Below, piece after piece: positions 1 through 9,005 of a DNA stretch of 64,000 nt (position 1 is its first letter; each line of letters starts with the position of its first letter). Source of the DNA: an uncultured Collinsella sp. (GTDB lineage: Bacteria > Actinomycetota > Coriobacteriia > Coriobacteriales > Coriobacteriaceae); NCBI GenBank assembly GCA_900541205.1, contig UQIV01000012.1:1-64000 (forward strand), given 5' to 3'. A program made the position numbers and the translations under genes. The notes below the pieces were generated by a model. It had not been told where the DNA came from, searched no databases, and was given only the letters and a program-made list of their open reading frames with translations.

Positions 1-198
1 TCACCATTGTCGGCCTAATCCGCGGTCTTTCATGCAGCAGGGGCTCTCAATGTTTTTATGTCCTGCTCATATCGTCTGTGCCGGCAGAAAGGGACTGACC
101 CCAACTGCCGTGCGGAACCGTCTAGCGGTGCTGCTGCCGACTGGGCAGGCGGAGCTGGTATTCTTATGCGGTAATGTCTCGATTCGTTAGGATTGCAT

Positions 199-3003
199 GT
201 GAGAGCTGCCACTGTCCTTCGTTCAGTTATATGTCGCGCTCTGGTCGTTGCGCTTACCGCGCTCACCGTACTGAGCGCCGTCGCGCCCGCCCCCGCCTTT
301 GCCGCCGACTCCGATCAGCAAGTCAAGACGGTCCGCGTCGGCTGGCTCGTCAACAACGAGGGCTTCCAGGACGGCACTCCCGGCGAGCGTCTCTCGGGAT
401 GGGGCTACGAGTACCTCCAGACCCTGTCGTACTACATGCCCGGCTGGCGGTACGAATACGTCACCGGCACCTTCACCGAGCTTATGGACATGCTCGAGGC
501 GGGCGAGATCGACCTCATGCCCAACATCTCCTACTCCGAGGAACGCGCCCAAAAGTTGCTCTTTTCCTCAAACCCCGAGGGCACCGAACGCTACTACATC
601 TACGCCAGGCCCGATCGCGACGATCTGGCCAAGGGTGACCCCCAAGCGCTCCAGGGCCTTACCATCGGCTACAACCCCGGCGTTATGCAAACCTTCGTTG
701 GCCAGCAGTGGCTCACCAACGAAGGAATCGCCTGCACATACAGGGAGTATGACGGAGACTCCGTTCTCTTTGACGCGCTCGCAAACAACGAGGTCGATGC
801 CGTCATCATGAATGACACGATCTCGTCGCCCAGTGCCTCCCCCATGTTCTACATTGGTTCGAGCGACTACTACTTTGCCGTTCCCAAAAGCCGCCCCGAC
901 CTGATGAACGACATCAATGCTGCCATGACGGCAATCGCCCGCGTCAACCCACGCTATAACGACGAAGTCAAATCTAGCTACTCGACCCAAAACAGCGGCT
1001 CATCATCGCTCAACGGCCCCGAATGTTCCTGGCTCAAAGCAAATGACAACACCATCACGCTCGGCTACATTACGGGCAAACTCCCCTACTGCAACGAAGA
1101 CGAAGACGGCGAAATGGAAGGTTCGCTCGCATCGCTTGCGACGACGCTGCACGATTAATTTGGCATTACGGTCAAAACCGTCGCCTTTGATAGCTACAAG
1201 ATGATGTCAAAGGCCCTGTCAAAGGGAAGCATAGACGTTGCGCTGCCGGTATACCGAGATTACTGGTTTGCCGAGCAAACAGGCGTTGTGCAGTCGGTAT
1301 CGTTGGGGACCATGTCCCTCACCGCCATCCACACCGGCAGCAACCTGAACAAAGACCTTCAGAGCATCGCCTGTACCAAATCATCGCTTATCAACCAAAA
1401 TGCACTTGAAAGTCTGTTCCCCACAGCGACCGTAACCGAATACCAATCCGACGATGAAGCGTTCGACGCCCTCAGGAAGGGAACGGTGCACTGCATCGTC
1501 GCTCCCAGTTCACGCGTAAAAACCATCGGCGACCGTTATGATCTCGAGGACTGCGAGACGGTCGAGCTCCCTGACACCTGTGAGCTCTCGTGCTGGATTT
1601 CTCGTGGCAAGCCCGAACTGCTGGGAATCATTAATAAAGGCATCATCAATGCCGGCGAATCGCTCTCCGCCAGCAGCTACTCCTCAACGTCGTACACGGC
1701 ACAGGAATCGGACACGTTCCAGTTTCTCTACCGCAACCGCGCCGCCATTGTGACTGTTATCATCTGCATTTTGCTCACCAGCATCGTCATCCTTGCCTGG
1801 TCGCTTCAACGTGCGCAGAAAGAACAGCGGAAAGCCGACGCCGCCAACGCCGCTAAGACGGCATTCCTCACGCGCATGAGCCACGACATCCGTACGCCGC
1901 TCAACGGCATCCTGGGCCTTATCGAGATCGAGGAATTGAAGGAAGGCGATATCCAGGTCGCCCGCGAGAGCCGTGCCAAGGCGCGCGTTGCCGCCAATCA
2001 CCTGCTCTCACTGATCAACGATATCCTCGAGATGGGCAAAATCGAAGACCGCAAGCTAACACTGGAACATGTGCCTTTTAACCTCAAAGAGCTCTGTGAC
2101 GATACGCTGGTGCTGTGCAAGCTCCGCGCATCCGATAACTGCATCACAATGCAGGACAATAGTCTGCCGTACGCCACGGGACCATACATGATCGGCAGTC
2201 CCACCCATATCCGACAGATCATGATCAACCTGTTAGACAATAGCATTAAGTACAACAAACGCGGCGGCTCCGTCACCTTTAGCTCAAAGACCAAGCCACT
2301 CGATAACGGGCGTGTGCTCTTTTGCTTTAGCGTTTCGGACACCGGCATTGGCATGGCTCCCGAGTTTTTAAAGCATATCTATGAGCCGTTTGCCCAAGAA
2401 GGTGACGATGCGCGCAGCAAGTTCCAAGGAACCGGCATGGGTATGCCAATCGTCAAGTCGCTTATTGAACTGATGGGCGGTACGATTGAGATTTCGAGTG
2501 AGGTTGGCGTGGGGAGTACGTTCAACGTCCAGATTCCGCTCGATATCGACAAGAACCCCCAGGCGCGGGCGAATACGGTCGAGAGAGCGCTCGACTGCTC
2601 GCTCGCCAACATGAACGTGCTGCTCGCCGAAGACAACGAATTGAATGCCGAGATTGCCCAGGCGTTGCTAGAATCCGAAGGCGTCGTGGTCACCCGCGCC
2701 GCCAACGGCAACGAAGTCGTCGATCTGTACCTGTCGCATCCCGCCGGCAGCTTCGATGCGATCCTGATGGACATTATGATGCCGGGCATGGACGGCTACG
2801 AGGCAACCCGCGCGATTCGTCTGAGCGAGAAGGTCGATGCGGCCGATATCCCCATCATCGCGCTCACCGCCAACGCCTTTGCCGAAGACGCCCAGACGGC
2901 ACACGCTGCCGGCATGAACGCTCATCTGTCCAAACCGATCGACTTTAACAAGCTCAAAAACATACTCGCCCGCATCAAGAAAAACGGATCCGTTTCGCTA
3001 TAG
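199..3003 (+). pseudogene. Hybrid sensor histidine kinase with two solute-binding sensor domains, interrupted by an in-frame TAA
   Basis: One reading frame runs from a GTG at 199 (AGGA at 189-192, six bases upstream; an in-frame TTG lies at 193) to 3003 with a single TAA at 1156-1158. The first part (to 1155) has a signal peptide ending near AFAAD and a family-3 solute-binding domain, then the start of a second one. After the stop the same frame continues that second domain. In the 600 residues counted from the ATG at 1201 come a membrane helix near 180-202, a HisKA box (MSHDIRTPLNG, His228), the N box NLLDNS, G boxes DTGIGM and GTGMGM, and a receiver domain with Asp524 in LMDIMMPG. There is no DNA-binding output domain. 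TAA needs only one base change from GAA, so this is either a recent nonsense mutation or a base error. If real, the C-terminal part might still be made from 1201 without a signal peptide. Confidence 0.8.
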
Positions 3004-3043
3004 TTTTTGCAGCAACCACGCACGACCAGAAAGGAAGCCAACG

Positions 3044-3523
3044 ATGTTTAGGCCCTTACGTCGAAAGAAACGCGCCATCACCGACGAGGAAGCGCGCAAA
3101 CTGCTCGCCACCTGCAAGCGCGGCGTCTTTGCCGTCAACGGCGACGATGGCTACCCGTACGCCATTCCCGTCAACTGCTTCTTTGACGCCGAGCACGACA
3201 AGATTTATTTCCATGGCGCCAAGGCTGGCCACAAGGTCGACGCACTTAAGCGCGATGACAAGGTCTGCTTTACCGTTTACGGCAACGAATGGCACCAGGA
3301 CGGCGACTGGGCTCCCTACGTTATGAGTACCGTAGTCTTTGGCCGCTGTCGCCTGGCAAATGACACTCCCGCGTTTATCGAGGATAAAGTCCGCCAGCTC
3401 GCACTTAAGTACTACCCTTCTGCCGAAGAAGTCGAAGAGGAAATCGCCAAGGACATTAAGGGCGTCCAACTCTACGAGATTACGATTGAGCATCTCTGCG
3501 GCAAGCAGATTCAAGAAAAGTAA
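3044..3523 (+). CDS. Pyridoxamine 5'-phosphate oxidase-like (NimA-type) flavin-binding protein
   Basis: A 159-residue cytoplasmic protein of the PNPOx-like split-barrel fold, closest in style to the small NimA/nitroimidazole-resistance group. Typical features are the N-terminal ITDEEARKLL helix, the strand GVFAVNGDDGYPYAIPVN, and the IYFHGAKAGHKVDAL segment that in relatives binds the flavin phosphate. GAAAGGAAG stands just ahead of the ATG. It lies 40 bases after the hybrid kinase on the same strand and may be read through from it, and it ends at a strong hairpin shared with the convergent kinase gene. Family members bind FMN or heme and reduce varied substrates; the substrate here cannot be told. 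Length is normal for the family. Confidence 0.8.
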   Translation: MFRPLRRKKRAITDEEARKLLATCKRGVFAVNGDDGYPYAIPVNCFFDAEHDKIYFHGAKAGHKVDALKRDDKVCFTVYGNEWHQDGDWAPYVMSTVVFGRCRLANDTPAFIEDKVRQLALKYYPSAEEVEEEIAKDIKGVQLYEITIEHLCGKQIQEK

Positions 3524-3550
3524 GCCCCTCATCAGGCCTCATCAATAGCA

Positions 3551-3590
3551 ATATGGCTCGGTTCCAACCCACCTTGGAACCGAGCCATAT
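3551..3590. terminator. Bidirectional hairpin terminator
   Basis: A perfect 17-bp stem (3551-3567 with 3574-3590, arm GGCTCGGTTCCAA inside it) closes on a six-base loop. It sits between the convergent ends of the PNPOx-like gene and the second hybrid kinase, so it can serve both. There is no long T-run on either side. Confidence 0.75.
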
Positions 3591-3592
3591 GC

Positions 3593-5785
3593 TTATGAAG
3601 CGTCGGCGGCTATGTGTGCAAGCGCCTCAACGAGCTCCTGCGAGCTCACAGGCTTGCTCAGGTGCGCGTTCATGCCCGCCTCGCGCGAAAGCCTACGGTC
3701 GTCGGCAAAGGCGTTGGCGCTCACGGCGATAATCGGCGTGAGCGCGGCATCCTCGCGATCGAGCGCTCGAATCCGACGCGTGGCCTCAAGGCCATCGATA
3801 CCGGGCATCATGATGTCCATCAACACCACGTCGTACTCGTGCGGCGCGCTCGCGGCAAACATCTCGACGGCAGACTCACCATCCTTAGCATGCGTCACGA
3901 CGGCGCCGGCGCGGGCGAGCGTAAACTGTGCAATCTCGGCATTCAGGTCGTTATCCTCTACGAGCAAAACGCGCAAGCCCTGGAGCGCATCGCCGTCACC
4001 CGCGTCCACGCGCACAGCCTGAGGAATCTCGGAGCGCTTGCACTTCTCAAACGGCAGACGGATGGTAAACGTCGTCCCCTGCCCCAAGATACTCGTAAAG
4101 CTCATGGTTCCGCCCATAAGCTCGACCAACTGTTTGGCAATAGGCGCACCCAGGCCAGTTCCCGATGAAGCGCCTTCCACCTGTTGCTCCTCGCGACAAA
4201 ACGGCTCGTAGAGGTGCTGTTGAAACTCCTCGCTCATGCCAATACCGTTGTCGGCGATCGTGTATTCATAGACGGGGGCGCCATCCACTGGCTCCACCTC
4301 GCGGCATGTCAGGCGAACATAGCCGCCCCGGCGGTTGTACTTGACGGCATTACCGGCAATATTGAGCAACAAGCGCTTGAGGTGCGTCACGCTCACCCGC
4401 GCATAGGGATGATTAAGAGTCTGCTGGTCGCAGATAATTGTCACCAGACGCTCCTCGGCCTGGCGCTCCAGAATATCGCGCACCTCGTGGTTGAGGGTCA
4501 CCAAGTTTGTGGGAACAAGCTCCAGTTCGATCTGCCCGCTCTCCAGACGACTCATATCCAGGGCCTCGTTGGCAAGATCGAGCAGCAGTCCCGATGCCGT
4601 CCAGATCTTTGAGCGGCACTCGGTCTGCTTTTGCAGATCATCCGCATTGGCATCGCCGACCTCAACCATACCGCGAATGCCGTTGATGGGCGTGCGCAGA
4701 TCGTGGCTCATGCGACGCAAAAATTCCGTCTTTGCCGAGTTGGCAGACGAGGCCTCACGTGCCGCCTTTGCTAGCCTGTCGCCATAGTCGCGCTCCTGCT
4801 GCAGCAAGTCCGTCAAACGTCGACGATCAGCGCGGCGACGCGCCATCACAACAACGGCTATAACACCGCTGTAGAGCACCAGCACGCCGGCAGCAACAGC
4901 GGCGACGACCTCAAAGTAGCGCCGCGCCGAGGCATAGGTGTACACGTAGAATTTTTGCGCTTTGCCGTATGTGCCCAAATACCACTCGCCGTTGACGTTG
5001 ACCAGTCGGACTTTGCCGGGCAGGCATCGATCCTTAATTTCGTCGACAATGATGGCGTCCGTCGCAGGCAGGTCGAACACGCCCAAGATGGTGGGTTCAA
5101 CGGCGTTGGTCGCAACGACCTTGCCATCGTTTTCGATCACGATATTGCCGCTATCGATGGTCTCATAGCCTTCGAGCAGACTCTGCAGTTTGAGCGTATT
5201 GCTCGCAACCGCCTTCGCGCTCTGATGCCTTACCGCGATAACGATACCCTCGCCATCTTGCCGAGTAACGCAGCCAATGTCTGCAACCGAATCATCCGCA
5301 AGCGTAATACGAGTGGTATAGGACTTAAGCGGATGGGTTGCCACCTCCAGCGCGGGCGCTTTTTTGAGATATGCAGCAAGCGACTCGTAGCCCACGCTAT
5401 CCGTCGAGGACTCGGACACCAGGTTGCCCGATGCGTCCGTCACGATCAGCGCGCTCACGTTGAACTGGTCAGCATATTGCTCCAGCGTGGCGTTATCCAC
5501 CGAGCCGTCGCGCTCCATATCGCGCGCCACCTCTCCGGCGATCTCCATAACGCGAATCAGGTTTTTGGTCGTATAGGCGCTATTGAACGCATCGTAGGAA
5601 AGGCTCTGGGTCGCCACGTAATCGACAACGTCGCCAAAGCGCTGCTCGGCTTGGGCTGTCGTGTAACCGTAGCTCATCATGCCGGTAACAACCGAGAGCG
5701 CTATCCCCAACAGGGCGGCAAGGAGCCATGCCCCTGTCGAACGATTGCCCCGCTCCTCTACGGCGTGGTCGGGCGCATCGATCAT
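3593..5785 (-). CDS. Hybrid sensor histidine kinase with extracytoplasmic sensor and C-terminal receiver
   Basis: A 730-residue membrane kinase. A helix near 18-40 and another near 290-312 enclose an extracytoplasmic region of about 245 residues that looks like a Cache-type sensor (my reading). The cytoplasmic part has a HisKA box MSHDLRTPING with His361, N box NIAGNAVKYN, G boxes DNGIGM and GTGLGAPI, and a receiver domain with phosphorylatable Asp657 in LMDIMMPGIDG. No HPt or output domain follows. Its start overlaps the stop of the upstream solute-binding lipoprotein gene by four bases (ATGA), so the two are translationally coupled and the lipoprotein probably presents a ligand to this kinase. 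The kinase core resembles the kinase at 199-3003, suggesting a duplicated locus. The phosphate acceptor is not visible in the window. Confidence 0.88.
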   Translation of the reverse strand: MIDAPDHAVEERGNRSTGAWLLAALLGIALSVVTGMMSYGYTTAQAEQRFGDVVDYVATQSLSYDAFNSAYTTKNLIRVMEIAGEVARDMERDGSVDNATLEQYADQFNVSALIVTDASGNLVSESSTDSVGYESLAAYLKKAPALEVATHPLKSYTTRITLADDSVADIGCVTRQDGEGIVIAVRHQSAKAVASNTLKLQSLLEGYETIDSGNIVIENDGKVVATNAVEPTILGVFDLPATDAIIVDEIKDRCLPGKVRLVNVNGEWYLGTYGKAQKFYVYTYASARRYFEVVAAVAAGVLVLYSGVIAVVVMARRRADRRRLTDLLQQERDYGDRLAKAAREASSANSAKTEFLRRMSHDLRTPINGIRGMVEVGDANADDLQKQTECRSKIWTASGLLLDLANEALDMSRLESGQIELELVPTNLVTLNHEVRDILERQAEERLVTIICDQQTLNHPYARVSVTHLKRLLLNIAGNAVKYNRRGGYVRLTCREVEPVDGAPVYEYTIADNGIGMSEEFQQHLYEPFCREEQQVEGASSGTGLGAPIAKQLVELMGGTMSFTSILGQGTTFTIRLPFEKCKRSEIPQAVRVDAGDGDALQGLRVLLVEDNDLNAEIAQFTLARAGAVVTHAKDGESAVEMFAASAPHEYDVVLMDIMMPGIDGLEATRRIRALDREDAALTPIIAVSANAFADDRRLSREAGMNAHLSKPVSSQELVEALAHIAADAS

Positions 5786-6651
5786 GACAGGCCCTCCATA
5801 TTCAAAAATGGCGAAGGGTCATCAAAATACTTTGACACCAGACGTTCCATGGTGCCATCGGCAAGCATTTCTTGGTAGGCATGGGTAAGCTTAGCGTCGA
5901 TGCCGCGCGTATCGTTTAGATCGAAAGCGGTACCCAAACCGACCTCTAGCAGCGGCTCATCCAAAATGCGATACGTCACACCATAGTCTTTTTCGTAGGT
6001 GAGCAGCGAGGACTCATGCGCAGCGATGGCATCGACCAGACCCTCGACGAGCGCCGGGTTCAGGTATGAGCGGTCCGAAAAGCAGTAGAGCTCTTTGATC
6101 TGCGGAACGTTTTCATTTGTACGATTGAGCAAAATGCCCTCAGGCTTGGTGGTAGACTGAACCGCCACGACCTTGTCCTCAAGATCGGCAAGCGTGTAGA
6201 TATCGCTCTCGGGATCGACCGCGACTACCTGGCGGCTCGCAAGGTACGGGCCGGCCCAACGATACTCGTCTTCGCGACCCGTCATGCTAAAGCTGCCCAT
6301 GACGCAATCGAGCTCGCCGCTCGCCAGTAGCTCGTTCTTCTTTTCCCAATCGATCAGCTGGTACTTTGGCTTGTAACCAATGCGGGCCAAAGCCTCGGTC
6401 AATATCTCGACATCCAGGCCAACGATATCGCCGTACTCGTCGGTATACACAAACGGTGGATAGAGGTCGCTTCCGACGTTGAGCGTCTTAAGGTCGTCGC
6501 CTTTGACTTGCGAGGCGTCCAGTTCTTCTAATGCAGACGTCGACGCTCCGTCATTCGACCCGGAACAGCCGGCTATCGCTACGACAAAGGCACACGCTAC
6601 CGCAAGCGCAACAAACAACGATATGGCAACCGAGCGGCGAGGTCTTTTCAT
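5782..6651 (-). CDS. Family-3 solute-binding lipoprotein, coupled to a sensor kinase
   Basis: A 289-residue secreted binding protein of the polar amino-acid ABC family (SBP_bac_3). A hydrophobic signal ends in a lipobox (VVAIAGC, Cys about residue 29), so it should be anchored outside the membrane. The fold signature is clear: LNVGSDLYPPFVY, GLDVEILTEALARIGY and the YRWAGPYL segment. No ABC permease or ATPase gene is near; the next gene is a hybrid kinase overlapping by four bases. I therefore infer a sensing rather than a transport role, with a ligand such as an amino acid or small organic acid that cannot be named from sequence. Confidence 0.85.
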   Translation of the reverse strand: MKRPRRSVAISLFVALAVACAFVVAIAGCSGSNDGASTSALEELDASQVKGDDLKTLNVGSDLYPPFVYTDEYGDIVGLDVEILTEALARIGYKPKYQLIDWEKKNELLASGELDCVMGSFSMTGREDEYRWAGPYLASRQVVAVDPESDIYTLADLEDKVVAVQSTTKPEGILLNRTNENVPQIKELYCFSDRSYLNPALVEGLVDAIAAHESSLLTYEKDYGVTYRILDEPLLEVGLGTAFDLNDTRGIDAKLTHAYQEMLADGTMERLVSKYFDDPSPFLNMEGLS

Positions 6652-6747
6652 CGAGCTCCAGACAATCCTGCTTACAGACTGAAATGGTTAAAAAATAATA
6701 GCAAACGAAACCACACGAGTGCCCAATGGTTACAGACGTTTATTTAC

Positions 6748-6789
6748 CATGCGGGGCCTTCCAGCCGACTTGGCAGAAGGCCCCGCATG
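6748..6789. terminator. Hairpin after the aminotransferase gene
   Basis: A perfect 13-bp stem (6748-6760 with 6777-6789, arm CATGCGGGGCCTT) with a 16-base loop lies just past the stop of the minus-strand aminotransferase gene. No strong T-run follows, so termination is inferred from stem strength and position. Confidence 0.55.
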
Positions 6790-6799
6790 CAGCGCACAC

Positions 6800-8014
6800 T
6801 TACCGTGCATTAAAAACGTAGCGGTCCAGGCGGTCGCACGCTTCCCTCACGCGCGAAAGTGGCAGCGCCAGATTCACGCGAATGTGGCAGGGCCCGTGGA
6901 ACGGACGGCCGTCCTGATACCCCACGCCCACGCGCGCCCCCTCATCGAGCAGCCACTGAATATCGCGGCCATGCTCGCGACACCACTCGGAGCAGTCCAG
7001 AAACACCATGTACGTGCCCTGCGGACGTGAATAGGACACGCCCTCAAAATGCTCGTCCACATAATCGCAGAAGTACTCGATATTGCCGGCAAGCACCTGG
7101 TTGAGCTCGTCCACCCACTCGTAGCCCTGCGGCTGGTAGGCACCGATAAGCGCATGCATGGAGAGGACATTCATCTCGTTGTAGTGGGTCTTGTCGGACA
7201 CAGCGCACATGCGGTCGCGCAGCGTCTCGTTATAGATGATGTGGTAGCTGCCGACCAGACCCGCCAGGTTGAACGTCTTGCTGGGTGCGTAGAGGGCAAC
7301 CGTGCGCATGCGGGCATCCTCGCTCACCGACTGCGTCGGGATGTGCTTGTGCCCCGGCAGGATGATATCGGACCAAATCTCGTCCGAGATCACCACGCAA
7401 TCGTGCTGACGATAGATGTCCATGGCGCGCTCGATCTCGTCACGCTCCCATACACGGCCGCAGGGATTGTGCGGCGAGCAGAACACGGCGGCATGGATGC
7501 GGTTTTGGGCGAGCTTGCGCTCCATGTCCTCAAAGTCCATACGCCACACGCCCCGGTCGTCGAGCTTAAGCGGGCTGTGGACAATGCGATAGCCCGCGGC
7601 CTCAATGGACTTGGTAAAGCCGATGTAGGTGGGGCTGTGGACCAGTACCGCATCGCCCGGCTGGACATACGCGCGCAGCGTCGACACGACACCGCCCAGC
7701 ACGCCGTTTTCGTAGCCGATATGCTCAGGTGCCAGGCCCTCGACGCCATTGCGGCGGCTCTGCCATTCGATGATGCGGTCGAAGTACTCGGGACGCGGGT
7801 TAAAGTAGCCAAACATGGGATGCTGGGCACGCTGAATGATATGTTCCTGGACCGTGGGCACCGTGGCGAAGTTCATGTCCGCCACCCACATGGGAATGCG
7901 ATCGAAGCACTCGTCGGGTGCGTTTGGAGCCATGTCGGGGATCTCGCCCCAGGAGTCAACGGCGATGGAGTCCATGCCGTGGCGGTCGATAAGCGAGCTA
8001 AAGTCGTATTTCAT
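6800..8014 (-). CDS. MalY/PatB-type PLP-dependent C-S lyase / aminotransferase
   Basis: A 404-residue fold-type I PLP enzyme of the MalY/PatB branch of aminotransferase class I/II. The N-terminal motif RIPMWVADMNFATVP and the segment HNPCGRVWERDEI are typical. The PLP lysine is Lys246 in LYAPSKTFNLAGL, and SDEIWSD carries the aspartate that contacts the pyridine ring. Members usually act as cystathionine or cysteine-S-conjugate beta-lyases, releasing a thiol, pyruvate and ammonia in the cytoplasm; some also act as transaminases. GGGAG lies upstream of the ATG. The gene is probably a single unit, ending at the hairpin at 6748-6789. The exact substrate is not determined. Confidence 0.88.
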   Translation of the reverse strand: MKYDFSSLIDRHGMDSIAVDSWGEIPDMAPNAPDECFDRIPMWVADMNFATVPTVQEHIIQRAQHPMFGYFNPRPEYFDRIIEWQSRRNGVEGLAPEHIGYENGVLGGVVSTLRAYVQPGDAVLVHSPTYIGFTKSIEAAGYRIVHSPLKLDDRGVWRMDFEDMERKLAQNRIHAAVFCSPHNPCGRVWERDEIERAMDIYRQHDCVVISDEIWSDIILPGHKHIPTQSVSEDARMRTVALYAPSKTFNLAGLVGSYHIIYNETLRDRMCAVSDKTHYNEMNVLSMHALIGAYQPQGYEWVDELNQVLAGNIEYFCDYVDEHFEGVSYSRPQGTYMVFLDCSEWCREHGRDIQWLLDEGARVGVGYQDGRPFHGPCHIRVNLALPLSRVREACDRLDRYVFNAR

Positions 8015-8126
8015 GCTGAGCTCCCGTGCAAAGTTGATTGTTTTGGTAGACGTTATTGTCCACCAGCGTGGGCGGCTTTGGCGCGGGGTTTGGCGCTTAA
8101 TTTGACGGGCGCGGACGAATGGCTGG

Positions 8127-8873
8127 TTAGTCTTGTGCGTCGTTGACGGCGACTACGGTTAGCTGGGTTTCGTCGACCGTAAACGATATGTCGAGCCCGG
8201 CGAAGGCCAGATGATAGACGCGGTTTGGCTCGTGCTTGCTGCCCGCGCGGCGTGGATCTTGGCGAAGGACCTCGACCAAGCCGGGGAGCTTTGCGGGGAG
8301 GACCATATCCTGCAGCGTCTGAGGGAACTCGATGTCGAGCTCTTGCCACGGAGCGTCCTCGATCCAGCCTCCGGTCGCATCCGGGTGGCAATCCGCAAAC
8401 GGAATGTAGGGCTTAATGTCGTAGATGGGCGTACCGTCGCGCAGGTCGGCCCCCAGCACATGGATGATGGGCCCATCGTCGGTGAGCTCGACGCGATCGA
8501 GCTTGACGCAGGTGAGCCCGATGGGATTAGGGCGAAACGGGCTGCGTGTGGCAAACACGCCCAAACGCTCGGCTCCACCCAGACGCGGCGGGCGCACGGT
8601 TTTCGACCATTTTGCGTTGGTGCCGGACCTGTCCTGCGTTTTGGCATCGGCAGCTATGTCCTTAGCCGTGCCACCGGGCGTTCCGTTTTCGAAGCGCCAC
8701 AGCAGCCATAGGTGAGAGAAGGAGTCCAGACCCTCAACCGCTGCGTTGGAGGCAAATTCCGGCTCAAAAACGATGCGCCCCTGCAGATGAGGCGCCAAAA
8801 AGCTGTTGCGCGGAATGCCGAACTTCTGCGGCAGATCGGTATGTATGTGTGCAATAGGTTCCATGCCGGTCAT
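8127..8873 (-). CDS. trmO: tRNA (N6-threonylcarbamoyladenosine(37)-N6)-methyltransferase TrmO
   Basis: A TsaA/YaeB/TrmO family protein of 248 residues, close to the usual ~235. TrmO uses S-adenosylmethionine to methylate t6A37 in threonine tRNA. Family marks are the start region PIAHIHTDLPQKFGIPRNS, the block FATRSPFRPNPIGLT that forms the cofactor site, and the C-terminal domain with RVYHLAFAGLDISF. The frame stays open upstream to 9206, but that would overlap the divergent regulator gene; MTGMEPIAH at 8873 (or the ATG at 8864) matches where family members begin. No clear ribosome site precedes either start. Confidence 0.85.
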   Translation of the reverse strand: MTGMEPIAHIHTDLPQKFGIPRNSFLAPHLQGRIVFEPEFASNAAVEGLDSFSHLWLLWRFENGTPGGTAKDIAADAKTQDRSGTNAKWSKTVRPPRLGGAERLGVFATRSPFRPNPIGLTCVKLDRVELTDDGPIIHVLGADLRDGTPIYDIKPYIPFADCHPDATGGWIEDAPWQELDIEFPQTLQDMVLPAKLPGLVEVLRQDPRRAGSKHEPNRVYHLAFAGLDISFTVDETQLTVVAVNDAQD

Positions 8874-8931
8874 TGTACGGCATGGAGGTGTGAGGCGTTG
8901 CGCGCAATTCTTCGCCGCGGTCCCCCGTCGT

Positions 8932-8946
8932 GCAACCAACGGTTGC
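8932..8946. promoter_or_regulatory. Candidate operator dyad beside the regulator promoter
   Basis: GCAACC (8932-8937) and GGTTGC (8941-8946) form a 6-bp dyad with a three-base centre, directly next to the -35 of the promoter at 8947-8975. The following gene encodes an HTH/TipAS protein, so autoregulation through this site is a reasonable guess. Confidence 0.3.
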
Positions 8947-8975
8947 TTGGAAGGGCGCCTGCCGCCGCGTATGCT
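8947..8975 (+). promoter_or_regulatory. Sigma70-type promoter of the TipAS regulator gene
   Basis: TTGGAA (8947-8952), a 17-base spacer, and TATGCT (8970-8975), placed 30 bases before the ATG at 9006. The same pair of hexamers with the same spacing is found upstream of the topoisomerase operon at 30698-30726. Confidence 0.5.
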
Positions 8976-9005
8976 TAAGCCATCAACCAGCAGAAAGGAG
9001 CCGCT

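Noticed and set aside
30..266. Minus-strand frame of 78 codons at the left edge
   Set aside because: It overlaps the ribosome site and start of the sensor kinase, has a biased Arg/Ala composition and no family-like segment. Bases 1-192 hold no gene that I can support.
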